In this document: positions 28,351 through 37,301 of the stretch, piece by piece
Numbering within the stretch: the first letter of the stretch is position 1
How the letters are laid out: each line of letters begins with the position of its first letter
Source: Ferruginibacter sp.
GTDB taxonomy: Bacteria; Bacteroidota; Bacteroidia; Chitinophagales; Chitinophagaceae
DNA length: 64,000 nucleotides
NCBI GenBank assembly: GCA_019638525.1
Contig: JAHBTO010000003.1
Coordinates: forward strand, 372,001 to 436,000
Reading direction: 5' to 3'
Program-made: the position numbers and the translations under genes
The notes under the pieces: model-generated
The model's input: the letters and a program-made list of their open reading frames with translations, nothing else
Database searches by the model: none
What the model was told of the DNA's origin: nothing

Positions 28351-28425
28351 CGGGATGTAGCGTAGCCCGGTTATCGCGCCTGGTTTGGGACCAGGAGGTC
28401 GCAAGTTCGAATCTTGCCATCCCGA
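28351..28425 (+). tRNA. tRNA-Pro (UGG)
   Basis: Acceptor CGGGATG / CATCCCG, anticodon stem CCTGG/CCAGG with loop TTTGGGA (anticodon UGG) and T arm GCAAGTTCGAATCTTGC. It lies 33 bases after tRNA-Ser, so the two are likely cotranscribed. Its 3' half is repeated twice downstream. Confidence 0.95.
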
Positions 28426-28706
28426 CACCAACAACCCAATCCCTTCGATTTTTTATCGGAGGGATTTTTATTTTGAAAAGATAGAAAAGCGAAGTCGGTA
28501 ATCAGCGTCCCGACTTGAGCGTCGGGAAGGTCGCAAGTTCGAATCTTGCCATCCCGACACCAACAACCCAATCCCTTCGATTTTTTATCGGAGGGATTTT
28601 TATTTTGAGATGATATAAAAGCGAAGTCGGTAATCAGCGTCCCGACTTGAGCGTCGGGAAGGTCGCAAGTTCGAATCTTGCCATCCCGACACCAACAACC
28701 CAATCT
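28397..28706 (+). repeat. tandem copies of the tRNA-Pro 3' half
   Basis: The segment from the variable loop of tRNA-Pro through CATCCCGACACCAACAACCC recurs with its GCAAG at 28401, 28533 and 28664, spacing 132 and 131 bases. The two extra copies lack the 5' acceptor strand and D arm. In their place is a short hairpin, CCCGAC-TTGAGC-GTCGGG. Between copies lies the terminator hairpin AATCCCTTCGAT/ATCGGAGGGATT. The second and third copies are nearly identical to each other, so a ~131-bp unit was duplicated in tandem. Confidence 0.85.
28438..28471 (+). terminator. terminator after tRNA-Pro (UGG)
   Basis: AATCCCTTCGAT / ATCGGAGGGATT stem, T-rich loop, followed by TTTATTTT. The same hairpin recurs about 131 bases downstream as part of the tandem repeat. 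Confidence 0.75.
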
Positions 28707-28955
28707 CTTGTAAAAAGTAATTTTTTCACGCTAAGCCGCAAAGTTAAAAAGCAGGTAAAGTTATTTTAAACTTCCATCTTTGCTTTTTTAAATAATATTT
28801 TTCAATAACAGTTTTGTAAAAAGTAAACTATTTATTATATGGTACATTTAAAATTCTTATATCAATAATTTACTTTGCTATTGCTAATTAAAACCAGGCT
28901 GTTTCATTGGCAGGCAATTTTAATTTTTTAATTTTACCCAAATAATAAATCTTTA
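28707..28955. other. gap between tRNA-Pro repeats and tRNA-Pro (CGG)
   Basis: No gene is seen. The first part (TTCACGCTAAGCCGCAAAG at 28727-28745) resembles a decayed short interspersed repeat. The rest is AT-rich. Confidence 0.4.
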
Positions 28956-29029
28956 CGGGCAGTAGCGCAGTCAGGTAGCGTACAACGTTCGGGACGTTGG
29001 GGTCGCTGGTTCGAATCCAGTCTGCCCGA
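28956..29029 (+). tRNA. tRNA-Pro (CGG)
   Basis: A 74-nt tRNA with acceptor CGGGCAG / CTGCCCG, anticodon stem CAACG/CGTTG with loop TTCGGGA (anticodon CGG), and T arm GCTGGTTCGAATCCAGT. The CCA end is not encoded; a T-run follows at once. Two proline isoacceptors within 600 bases read CCA/CCG-type codons. Confidence 0.94.
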
Positions 29030-29054
29030 TTTTTTGTTTTTAATATATAAATAA

Positions 29055-29083
29055 AAGGCTTCAATTTATAAAATCGAAGCCTT
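29055..29083 (-). terminator. terminator of the metallopeptidase gene
   Basis: AAGGCTTC / GAAGCCTT stem. On the minus strand it is followed by TTTTATTTAT, so it fits the gene at 29161-30087, leaving a 3' UTR of about 80 bases. Confidence 0.6.
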
Positions 29084-29160
29084 CTGCCAGGTTTAATATC
29101 TTCTGAGATTTTTTTTATTATAATGCTGTTTCTAATAAAATTTAATGCAAGTGTTTGATA

Positions 29161-30087
29161 TTAATCTTTAATGGCAACCAATGTCCAGTTATTTGTTCGT
29201 CGGTTCCATAAAATTGAATAATCTGTACCGTGATATAATTTATAAGTACGGTAACCATTATAATATTTCATCCTTAACCACCCGTAATTATAAATTTCAA
29301 ATTTAAAAACAAATGGCTTGCCTGCTTCTAATGTTACATCCTGGAAAGTTTTTCCATCGTCGCTTAACTGAATGGTTTGGTTGTTAGTGCCTTGAAGTGT
29401 AAGAAATATCCAGCTAGGGTCGGTGTTTGGGTCAGTTTGCCCGCTACTTCCGGTATTAGGGTTGGGTGCTGGTGATGTTGGAACAGGTGTTGTTGGTTTG
29501 GTAGGTGGTGTAGGTTTATTACCGGCAACAGCACCCTGGTCCCATCCGTTTGAAATGGCTGCCACCCTATCGCTCTTTCCGGGATGGGTACTGCTGGCTC
29601 TTTCAGAAGCAATAGCTTTAATGGCAGCTACCGCTTCGTCTTTACTTGCACCCATTAATGCCATTAAATACCCGCTAAATGCATCAGCTTCTAATTCTTT
29701 GGGAGGTGTACTGCCGGTACGGCTTACCACATGATTGTAATAATGATGCCCCATCTCGTGCGCCATAATGCTGATGCTTGACCATTTAGTATGTGTATAG
29801 CTGTCCACATCTTCTAAAAAATCATTGTCGTAAACAATCCATCGCATATTGTTGATGATGGTAGCATAAGCATTTTGAATACCGTTTCTTTCCTGCAGCC
29901 TGAAATTTTCGTTCCAGTTTATTTTCTGCAGCATTTCATCTACAATTTCCTTGGCTTCGTATACCGATTGGAAATTAGCAACCATGCTTTTGGGTGGGAT
30001 GATATAACCACAGCCCGTAACCCTTTTTTGTGCTTGTGTATTAACAAATGCAAAAATGAAAAAGGTAAAAACAAATATTCTTTTCAT
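29161..30087 (-). CDS. secreted M48-like zinc metallopeptidase
   Basis: A 308-residue exported protein (signal peptide ending near NTQAQ). The zinc site is HEMGHH (residues 110-115), with a third ligand in the ELEADAF helix (E133, D135), the arrangement of M48-type gluzincins. A Thr/Pro-rich linker (about 195-225) connects to a C-terminal beta domain of about 85 residues (LTLQGTNNQTIQLSDDG, YGWLRMKYYNGYRTY) that I do not recognise; it may bind a substrate or the cell surface. It would hydrolyse proteins or peptides outside the cytosol. Single gene. Confidence 0.78.
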   Translation of the reverse strand: MKRIFVFTFFIFAFVNTQAQKRVTGCGYIIPPKSMVANFQSVYEAKEIVDEMLQKINWNENFRLQERNGIQNAYATIINNMRWIVYDNDFLEDVDSYTHTKWSSISIMAHEMGHHYYNHVVSRTGSTPPKELEADAFSGYLMALMGASKDEAVAAIKAIASERASSTHPGKSDRVAAISNGWDQGAVAGNKPTPPTKPTTPVPTSPAPNPNTGSSGQTDPNTDPSWIFLTLQGTNNQTIQLSDDGKTFQDVTLEAGKPFVFKFEIYNYGWLRMKYYNGYRTYKLYHGTDYSILWNRRTNNWTLVAIKD

Positions 30088-30253
30088 AATCCGTTTTTTC
30101 TTTGTGAATTCTAAAATTAATATTTTATTTATATCCTGTATTAAAATTTATAACATGATTTGTACAGTGAAAAATACAACATAAGATAAGTTTGTGATAG
30201 TTTAAATCCATTGAAATATTTTTTGCGTACATGAAGCAATTAAAAAAAACAAC

Positions 30254-30796
30254 ATGGAACGAAGAATTTATAACCCCATTCAAAAAGACTATGTAAATTT
30301 TATAAAAACATCAACTGAAACTAACGGTGCATATACATTAGTGGAAGTAGAATTGGCAGATGGCGGCGGTGTGGGGCTTCACTACCATAAAACCTACAGC
30401 GAAAAGTTTGAATGCATGGAAGGAGAAGTGCAAGTGCAACTTGATAAAAAGATTACTACTTTAAATGTGGGGCAAACGGCTACGGCCGAAAAAATGGTGA
30501 ACCATCTTTTCAGGAACAGGAGTGGTAAACCTTGTAAATTTAAAGTAGAGCTTAGGCCGGCAAGCCGTGGTTTTGAACAATCGTTACAAATAGGTTATGG
30601 ACTTGCTAACGACGGCCTGTGTTATAAAAACGGGTTTCCTAAAGATAAATTAGCATTGGCCTGGCTGTTTGATATAAGCGAAAGTAACCTGCCCGGGTGG
30701 AGAAGTATTTTTGAATTTATTTTACGTATCCAGGCAAAAAAAGCCCGTAAAAAAGGGATAGATAAAAAATTAATTGAACAGTATTGTAAATTTTAA
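30254..30796 (+). CDS. cupin-domain protein
   Basis: A 180-residue cytosolic protein with one cupin barrel at about 20-110. The first metal motif is HYHKTYSEKFECMEGEVQV and the second region is NHLFRNRSGKPCKFKVEL. In motif 1 the H-x-H pair and a downstream Glu are present, while motif 2 has His in VNHLF. This supports metal binding. The C-terminal ~70 residues are helical and basic (AKKARKKGIDKK). No neighbour points to a pathway. Confidence 0.75.
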   Translation: MERRIYNPIQKDYVNFIKTSTETNGAYTLVEVELADGGGVGLHYHKTYSEKFECMEGEVQVQLDKKITTLNVGQTATAEKMVNHLFRNRSGKPCKFKVELRPASRGFEQSLQIGYGLANDGLCYKNGFPKDKLALAWLFDISESNLPGWRSIFEFILRIQAKKARKKGIDKKLIEQYCKF

Positions 30797-30827
30797 ATGC
30801 CTTAAGCTTCAATTTTTATCTCAATAG

Positions 30828-31301
30828 TTATTTCAATAATTTTAAATCGGGTTGTGCATATTTATACACTTTAAAATAAATGGTAGTTTTGGTTTGGTAA
30901 ACACCTTCTATTTTTGAAAGCTCGTTTACAAACTGCACCAGGTGATCGTTATCCCTGCACATCACATCAACTTCCAGGTCATAATCGCCCGATGTAAGGG
31001 CTAAAAAACTTACTTCAGATAACTTAGAAATTTTTAAGGCAACTTTTTCTTTTAATGTAGCCGGCCTTACATACACTGCTATATGAGCATACGACCTGAA
31101 GCCAACTTTCTCCGGATCTACACGCCCAATGATATTTACCGTGCCGTCTTCAATCATCTTATTAAATCTTGTTCTGATAGTGCCGATAGATACTTTCAGT
31201 TTTTGGGCCATTACCGTAAACGACATACGACCATCCTGTTGTAAATAACTGAGGATGGCAAAATCAAGTTCGTCTAAGATGATGGGGCTGGTTTTATCCA
31301 T
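30828..31301 (-). CDS. Lrp/AsnC family transcriptional regulator
   Basis: A 157-residue regulator with an N-terminal winged helix-turn-helix (about 9-55: LDFAILSYLQQDGRMSFTVMA, KVSIGTIRTRFNKM) and a C-terminal RAM/ligand domain (SGDYDLEVDVMCRD). It is divergent from the pyrimidine catabolism genes, with 111 bases between start codons, so it probably controls them and itself. Lrp-type proteins often sense amino acids. Beta-alanine, 3-aminoisobutyrate or a pyrimidine intermediate are natural candidates here, but the effector is inferred from context only. Confidence 0.9.
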   Translation of the reverse strand: MDKTSPIILDELDFAILSYLQQDGRMSFTVMAQKLKVSIGTIRTRFNKMIEDGTVNIIGRVDPEKVGFRSYAHIAVYVRPATLKEKVALKISKLSEVSFLALTSGDYDLEVDVMCRDNDHLVQFVNELSKIEGVYQTKTTIYFKVYKYAQPDLKLLK

Positions 31302-31412
31302 AAAGACAAATATCTAACTAAAAAATAAAAATATAGCAATAATTTTTTTATTAACTGAAATAATTTTAATTTACTTGCTAATTTCTGCAAAAATTTTAGT
31401 TTAATAATAATT

Positions 31413-32870
31413 ATGAAATACAAAGCAATACAAAACTTTATTAACGGCCGGTTTGTAAATGCCGGTACCGATAAAACAATGGATGTTATTTCTCCTATCG
31501 ATGGAAACCTTTTATCAACCGTTCCAATGTCGACTAACGCTGATTTAGATAAAGCTGTAAAAGCTGCACAGGCTGCATTTCCGGCATGGAGCAAAACACC
31601 CATCAAAGAAAGGGTGCAGGTTTTTTTTAAATATAAAACATTGCTTGAAAAACACTTAAAAGAACTTGCTGAACTGTGCAGTGAAGAAAATGGCAAAACA
31701 TACGGTGAATCGGTAGCTGAAATTGAAAAATGCGTTGAGTTAACCGAGTTTGCCACATCATTACCTCAATTGATTACCGGCGAAATTCTTGAAGTAAGCA
31801 GGGGTGTTGAATGCCGTACCGAACATGCACCGCTTGGCGTGGTTGCATCTATTGTACCATTTAATTTCCCGAGCATGGTTCCTAACTGGACTATTCCTAA
31901 CGCAATTGCTTTAGGAAATTGTATGATTATGAAACCATCAGAAAAAGTGCCATTGAGCTGTGGCAAACTTGCAGAGTTGCTGAAAGAAGCCGGTTTACCG
32001 GATGGTGTTTTTAATATTGTACATGGCGATGTGGAAATTGTTGAAGCTATATGTGATCATCCAAATATTGAAGCCGTGTCTTTTGTAGGTTCTACAAAAG
32101 TTGCAAAAATTGTTTATAAGCGTGCCACATCAAATTTTAAACGATGCCTTGCATTAGGTGGCGCAAAAAATCATTTGATGGTTTTACCCGATGCAATACC
32201 GGCTATGACGGCGCAAAATGTGGCGGCAAGCATGAGCGGATGTGCAGGGCAGCGATGCATGGCAGCATCGGCCATGATTGGTGTGGGCAATGTTGATGCT
32301 ATCATTGATAAGATTTGCGAAGAAGCAAGAAAGATTATACCCGGCGAAAATTTAGGAGCCGTTATCAACAAAGAAAGTAAGGAACGTATTGAACGCTATA
32401 TCAACGAAGCGGAAAAAGACGGTGCAAAAATTTTAGTAGATGGCCGCAATACAAAAGTAAAAGGAAAAGAAAACGGTACTTATGTGGGGCCCACGGTGAT
32501 AGATTTTGTTAAGCCCGAAATGAGTGTGGCAAAAGAAGAAATATTTGGCCCGGTGATATCTATAATGCGTACCAAAACGGTGGATGAAGCTTTGGCAATT
32601 GAAAATGCAAACCCTTATGGAAATGCTGCCAGTGTGTTTACGCAAAACGGCGGCATGGCACGTTATATTATTGATCATGCAAGTGCCGGAATGATTGGTG
32701 TAAATGTGGGTGTACCGGTGCCACGGGAACCTTTTAGCTTTGGCGGATGGAACGAAAGTAAATTTGGTGTGGGCGATATCACAGGAAAGAGTTCGATAGA
32801 ATTTTGGACGAAGTTGAAAAAAAGTACTACCAAGTGGAATGCCGAAGCTGGTATAAACTGGATGAGTTAA
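31413..32870 (+). CDS. mmsA: CoA-acylating (methyl)malonate-semialdehyde dehydrogenase
   Basis: A 485-residue aldehyde dehydrogenase of the MmsA type. Residues seen are the NAD-binding VPFNFPSMVPNWTIPNAIALGNC and SFVGSTKVAKI, the catalytic Cys in CAGQRCMAAS, and the C-terminal VPVPREPFSFGGWNESKFG typical of the CoA-acylating group. It converts malonate semialdehyde (from beta-alanine) or methylmalonate semialdehyde (from 3-aminoisobutyrate) to acetyl- or propionyl-CoA. It is the last step of the pathway encoded downstream and the first gene of the cluster, 28 bases before the aminotransferase. Confidence 0.93.
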   Translation: MKYKAIQNFINGRFVNAGTDKTMDVISPIDGNLLSTVPMSTNADLDKAVKAAQAAFPAWSKTPIKERVQVFFKYKTLLEKHLKELAELCSEENGKTYGESVAEIEKCVELTEFATSLPQLITGEILEVSRGVECRTEHAPLGVVASIVPFNFPSMVPNWTIPNAIALGNCMIMKPSEKVPLSCGKLAELLKEAGLPDGVFNIVHGDVEIVEAICDHPNIEAVSFVGSTKVAKIVYKRATSNFKRCLALGGAKNHLMVLPDAIPAMTAQNVAASMSGCAGQRCMAASAMIGVGNVDAIIDKICEEARKIIPGENLGAVINKESKERIERYINEAEKDGAKILVDGRNTKVKGKENGTYVGPTVIDFVKPEMSVAKEEIFGPVISIMRTKTVDEALAIENANPYGNAASVFTQNGGMARYIIDHASAGMIGVNVGVPVPREPFSFGGWNESKFGVGDITGKSSIEFWTKLKKSTTKWNAEAGINWMS

Positions 32871-32898
32871 AAAATAAAAATTTTAAAATCTTACAATA

Positions 32899-34245
32899 AT
32901 GTCAACCATAAAAGAAATTTCAGAAACACAGGAGATAATAAAAAATAACCAGGACTATACTTTGTTTAGCTGGAGCAAACAAAAAGGTTCAACACCTATT
33001 GCCGTAAAACATGCACAGGGGGTGTACCTATACGATTACGACGATAAAAGAATTTTAGATTTTTCATCAGGGCTGATGAACGTAAACATTGGCCATGGCG
33101 ACCAACGAATAACAGATGCTGTAGTTAAACAAATGCAGGAAGTGGCGTATGTTACACCAAGCTGTGTTACTAAAGTACGTGGTGAGTTAGGTAAAAAGCT
33201 TGCCGAAATTTGCCCAGGTGATTTAAACAAAGCATTTTATACATTATGTGGCGCTACTTCAATTGAAAATGCAATAAAACTTGCAAGGCTTTATACCGGC
33301 CGGCATAAAATCATCACCCGCTATCAATCTTATCATGGTTCTACCATGGGCGCTATTTCTGCAAGTGGCGATCCCCGCCGGTTACCGGTAGATGCTCAAC
33401 AAGCGCCCAATTTTGTTCATTTTGATCTTCCGTATTTATACCGCTGGGAATACGGTGAAGAAAATTTATTAAAAGAATCGGTAGCACAATTAGAAAGGAT
33501 AATTGCTTACGAAGGCCCCGGCAGCATTGCTGCTATTTTGCTGGAAGGTGAGTCGGGCTCATCGGGTTGTTTGCAATACCCAAAAGGGTTTTTAAAAGCT
33601 GTAAGGGAAATTTGTAACCGCCACGGCATATTATTGATAATGGATGAAGTGATGAGTGGCTTTGGACGAACCGGTAAATGGTTTGGTTTTCAAAACCACG
33701 ATATTGTTCCTGATATGATTTGTATGGCCAAAGGATTAACATGTGGTTATCTTCCCTTTGGTTGTTTGATGGTGTCGGATAAGATTGCTTCTAAATACGA
33801 TGATAATGTGTTGGCAATTGGTTTAACATATTCGGCACACCCGGTTAGCTGTGCCGCCGCTTTAGCAACTATAAATATTTATGAAGAAGATGGTTTGATT
33901 GAAAACACTGTTGCCATGGGAAAATATATGGAACAGCAGGCTGCTGAAATGATGAAGAAACATCAATCAATTGGAAATTTTAGAAACACAGGTTTATTAG
34001 GTTGCTTTGAGTTGGTGAAAAACCGTACCACTAAAGAGCCGATGGCCCCCTTTAATGCAAAACCCGATGAAATGGAAGTGATGAATAAGGTGGCTGCCAA
34101 ATTAAAAGAACTGGGCCTTTATACTTTTGTAAGATGGAGTTATGTTTTTGTAGCGCCACCGCTTTGTATAAATAAGGAGCAGATTGATGAAGGTCTTGCC
34201 ATTGTGAGCGAAGCTATTAAAATTGCGGATGAGTTTGTGAAGTGA
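32899..34245 (+). CDS. class III omega-aminotransferase (beta-alanine / 3-aminoisobutyrate type)
   Basis: A 448-residue PLP enzyme of the class III aminotransferases. Landmarks are GATSIENAIKLAR, the YQSYHGSTMGAIS cofactor segment, IMDEVMSGFGRTGKWFGFQ, and the PLP lysine in MAKGLTCGYLPFG. In this cluster the expected reaction is beta-alanine to malonate semialdehyde. The family also uses other omega-amino donors, so the substrate is assigned from context. It follows mmsA closely. The junction to the permease gene is filled by simple repeats. Confidence 0.87.
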   Translation: MSTIKEISETQEIIKNNQDYTLFSWSKQKGSTPIAVKHAQGVYLYDYDDKRILDFSSGLMNVNIGHGDQRITDAVVKQMQEVAYVTPSCVTKVRGELGKKLAEICPGDLNKAFYTLCGATSIENAIKLARLYTGRHKIITRYQSYHGSTMGAISASGDPRRLPVDAQQAPNFVHFDLPYLYRWEYGEENLLKESVAQLERIIAYEGPGSIAAILLEGESGSSGCLQYPKGFLKAVREICNRHGILLIMDEVMSGFGRTGKWFGFQNHDIVPDMICMAKGLTCGYLPFGCLMVSDKIASKYDDNVLAIGLTYSAHPVSCAAALATINIYEEDGLIENTVAMGKYMEQQAAEMMKKHQSIGNFRNTGLLGCFELVKNRTTKEPMAPFNAKPDEMEVMNKVAAKLKELGLYTFVRWSYVFVAPPLCINKEQIDEGLAIVSEAIKIADEFVK

Positions 34246-34441
34246 GGGGTAGGTAGTAAGTAGTTAGTAGCAAGTAGTTAGTAGTAAGATGAAGACTGTA
34301 ATAAAAAGTAAAAAGTAAAAAATCAAAAGTAAAAAATCAAAAGTAAAAAATCAAAAGTAAAAAATCAAAAGTAAAAAATCAAAAGTCAAAATTTACTATT
34401 TACTATTTATCATTCAACATTCAAAATTCATCATTCAAAAA
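34246..34441 (+). repeat. AT-rich tandem and inverted repeat region
   Basis: This gap holds three simple blocks. The first (34251-34290) is built of TAGTAAGTAGTTAGTAG. The second (34316-34385) is five exact copies of a 14-base unit, TAAAAAATCAAAAG. The third (34386-34441) is ATTTACTATTTACTATTTA followed by CATTCAACATTCAAAATTCATCATTCAAA. The third block is the family of ATTCA-based repeats also seen near 37.3, 37.7, 38.6, 40.0, 40.4 and 61.4 kb. It ends directly at the permease start codon. Confidence 0.85.
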
Positions 34442-34442
34442 A

Positions 34443-35906
34443 ATGCCAGAAACCAACACATCATTGTACAATGAAGATCTTGCTCCTATTTCGCAGAGCA
34501 AACGCACCTGGGGAACCTGGAATTATGCTGCTTTGTGGATTAGCATGAGCCTTTGTATTCCCACTTACATGCTGGCAAGTTCGTTGATAGAGGGCGGGAT
34601 GAATTGGTGGCAATCTATTTTAACCATATTCATTGGCAATACTGTTGTTTTAATACCGATGATATTGAACGGGCATGCCGGTGCAAAATATGGTATTCCT
34701 TTTCCTGTTTTTGCAAGGGCAAGTTTTGGAACCCGTGGAGCAAATATCCCTGCCATTTTAAGGGCCATTGTTGCATGCGGATGGTTTGGTATTCAAACAT
34801 GGATTGGTGGTTTTTCTGTTTATCAAATGATGAAACTTTGGTTCCCTTCTCTTGCCACAATGCCACAGGTTTTTCCATCATCTATTGGATTAGAAACCGG
34901 GCCTGCCATATGTTTTTTTCTTTTTTGGCTGCTCAATATGTGGGTGGTTTACCTTGGTGTTGAAAGCATTCGAAAGTTACTTGTATTTAAAGCTTTCTTT
35001 TTACCACTTGCTGCATTGGCGCTGTTAATATGGGCAATTAATGCAGGCCATGGCCTGGGGCCCATCTTATCACAGCCATCAAAATTGCAGGGGTCGGCAT
35101 TCTGGACTTTCTTTTTTCCTGCACTTACCGGCATGGTTGGTTTTTGGGCAACACTTTCTTTAAACATTCCCGATTTTACACGATATGCTAAAAGCCAAAA
35201 AGCACAAATTAACGGGCAGATAATTGGCCTGCCTCCTTCCATGACATTGTTTGCTTTTATTGGCGTAGTGGTAACATCAGCCACATTTATTATTTATGGC
35301 GAAACTATTTGGGACCCGGTTGTGCTGGCAGGTAAATTTCAGAATAAATTGCTGGTAAGTATTGCCATGATTGCTGTTGCTATATCTACGTTGGCAACCA
35401 ATATTGCAGCCAATATTGTTAGTCCTGCAAATGATTTTGCCAACCTATCTCCTAAAAAAATAAATTTCAGAACGGGAGGATTAATAACCGGTATATTAGG
35501 CATTTTAATTTTTCCGTGGAAACTGATTGCTGATCCTAACGGTTATATTTTTACATGGCTCATTGCTTATTCAAGTTTATTAGGCCCTATTGGCGGTATT
35601 ATGATTGCCGATTATTATTTTATAAGAAAACAATTGCTGCATGTTGATGATTTATATAAGCACAACGGGCAGTATGGATTTGGAAACGGATTTAATTCAT
35701 CAGCTATCATTGCATTGATGGCAGGTGTTTTTCCAAATATCCCGGGGTTTTTATTGCAGGTTAAACTTGTTTCACCTACAGCTTTTCCAACCTGGATATC
35801 GGGGCTATATAATTATGCATGGTTTGTAGGTTTTATTGTTAGTGGCATAGTATATATATGGCTGATGAGGAATTATAAAAGAGAAATTGTAAATTTAGAG
35901 AAATAG
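34443..35906 (+). CDS. NCS1 family nucleobase:cation symporter
   Basis: A 487-residue importer with about twelve membrane helices. The N-terminus NEDLAPISQSKRTWGTWNYAALWISMS carries the conserved NxDLxP and TW motifs of NCS1 permeases for uracil, allantoin, hydantoin and related compounds. Placed between the aminotransferase and dihydropyrimidinase genes, it probably brings in uracil, thymine or a dihydropyrimidine with H+ or Na+. It ends 3 bases before the dihydropyrimidinase start, so the two are tightly coupled. Confidence 0.9.
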   Translation: MPETNTSLYNEDLAPISQSKRTWGTWNYAALWISMSLCIPTYMLASSLIEGGMNWWQSILTIFIGNTVVLIPMILNGHAGAKYGIPFPVFARASFGTRGANIPAILRAIVACGWFGIQTWIGGFSVYQMMKLWFPSLATMPQVFPSSIGLETGPAICFFLFWLLNMWVVYLGVESIRKLLVFKAFFLPLAALALLIWAINAGHGLGPILSQPSKLQGSAFWTFFFPALTGMVGFWATLSLNIPDFTRYAKSQKAQINGQIIGLPPSMTLFAFIGVVVTSATFIIYGETIWDPVVLAGKFQNKLLVSIAMIAVAISTLATNIAANIVSPANDFANLSPKKINFRTGGLITGILGILIFPWKLIADPNGYIFTWLIAYSSLLGPIGGIMIADYYFIRKQLLHVDDLYKHNGQYGFGNGFNSSAIIALMAGVFPNIPGFLLQVKLVSPTAFPTWISGLYNYAWFVGFIVSGIVYIWLMRNYKREIVNLEK

Positions 35907-35909
35907 AAA

Positions 35910-37301
35910 ATGAAGGCTATGTCAATATTAATTAAGAATGTAAATATTGTTGGCGCTGCAGAAAATTATACAGGCGATATTTTTATACAAGGCGAAAGCA
36001 TTACTGTAATTGGTAAAAACCTGGATATACAGGCCGATAGAGTGATTGATGCAACAGGTTTGCTGGCATTTCCGGGTTGTATTGATCCGCATGTGCATCT
36101 CGAAATGCCTTTTATGGGTACGTTTAGCAGCGATAATTATGAAACGGGTACCCGTGCTGCATTGCATGGCGGCACTACAACTGTTATTGATTTTATTTTA
36201 CAATCGCAGGGCCATTCTTTATACGATGCTTATAAAGCATGGAGCAGCAGGGCTAATGGAAATGCAGTGGGCGATTATAGTTTTCACATGGCCGTTACCG
36301 ATTTTAATGAAAATACCTGCAAAGAAATTGTTGACCTTATTGAAAAAGAAGGCATCACTTCGTTTAAGATGTTTATGGCTTACAAAGGCGCACTGATGAT
36401 AGATGATAAGCAAATGGTGGGCCTGATGAACGAAGTAAAAAAACGTGGCGGTATGGTTACGGTACATGCCACCAATGGTGATATGATTGATTTCCTGGTT
36501 GCAAAAAATTTAAGCGAAGGAAACACAGCTCCTTTGTATCACTATTTATCTCAACCCGAAATTACAGAGGCCGAAGCATCAGAAAGGTTTGCATCAATAG
36601 CTGGCTACACCGGCTGCCCCGGTTATATTGTACACATGACCTGCGAAGGTGCTTTACATGCTGTGCGTGAAAACAACAGGCTTAATCAAAAAGTTTTTGC
36701 CGAAACCTGTATTCAATATTTATTGTTAGATGCTTCGCTTTATGAAAAAGACTTTGATGGCGCCAAATGGGTGATGAGTCCGCCATTGCGGGAGAAGAAA
36801 GACCAGGAAGCTTTATGGGCAGGCATTAACCAGGGTCTTGTACAAGTAGTAGCTACCGATCATTGCCCTTTTAAATGGGAACAAAAACTTTTAGGGAAAG
36901 ATAATTTTTCAAAAATACCCAACGGCCATCCTGCTATAGAACATAGGGTAGAATTGTTATACAGCGAAGGAGTAAGAAAAGGAAGGATTACGATGAATAA
37001 ATTTGTTGAAGTACTTTCTACCAACCCTGCAAAAATTTTTGGCATGTTTCCACAAAAAGGTTGCATAGCGCCGGGCAGCGATGCCGATATTGTGTTGTTT
37101 GACCCCAATAAGGAACATACTATTAGTGCAACTACGCATCACATGAATACAGATTACTCTGCATACGAAGGCTGGCAACTGACTGGTAAAACAAAAACGG
37201 TTTTATTAAGAGGTAAGGTTGTAATAGAAGATGGAAATTGTTTAGCAGAGAAAGGGAATGGGAGGTTTATTAAAAGAAGCAAGGTTTCGCAATTAATTTA
37301 G
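35910..37301 (+). CDS. hydA: dihydropyrimidinase (D-hydantoinase type)
   Basis: A 463-residue amidohydrolase that opens dihydrouracil or dihydrothymine to the N-carbamoyl-beta-amino acid. The binuclear metal site shows the H-x-H of DPHVHLEMPFMGTF. The bridging carboxylated lysine is probably in SFKMFMAYKGALMIDD. Further metal residues lie in VTVHATNGD and YIVHMTCEGA, and the Asp in VATDHCPFKWEQK. Close homologues are also annotated as hydantoinases, but PreT, PreA and ureidopropionase in the same cluster decide for dihydropyrimidinase. An in-frame ATG at 35919 is an alternative start. Confidence 0.93.
   Translation: MKAMSILIKNVNIVGAAENYTGDIFIQGESITVIGKNLDIQADRVIDATGLLAFPGCIDPHVHLEMPFMGTFSSDNYETGTRAALHGGTTTVIDFILQSQGHSLYDAYKAWSSRANGNAVGDYSFHMAVTDFNENTCKEIVDLIEKEGITSFKMFMAYKGALMIDDKQMVGLMNEVKKRGGMVTVHATNGDMIDFLVAKNLSEGNTAPLYHYLSQPEITEAEASERFASIAGYTGCPGYIVHMTCEGALHAVRENNRLNQKVFAETCIQYLLLDASLYEKDFDGAKWVMSPPLREKKDQEALWAGINQGLVQVVATDHCPFKWEQKLLGKDNFSKIPNGHPAIEHRVELLYSEGVRKGRITMNKFVEVLSTNPAKIFGMFPQKGCIAPGSDADIVLFDPNKEHTISATTHHMNTDYSAYEGWQLTGKTKTVLLRGKVVIEDGNCLAEKGNGRFIKRSKVSQLI

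Noticed and set aside
28498..28706. Additional tRNA-Pro genes in the downstream repeats
   Set aside because: The copies lack the 5' acceptor strand and D arm, so no full cloverleaf can form.
34316..34385. CRISPR-like array from regularly repeated 14-base units
   Set aside because: The units are directly contiguous with no spacers, and no cas gene is present; it is a simple tandem repeat.
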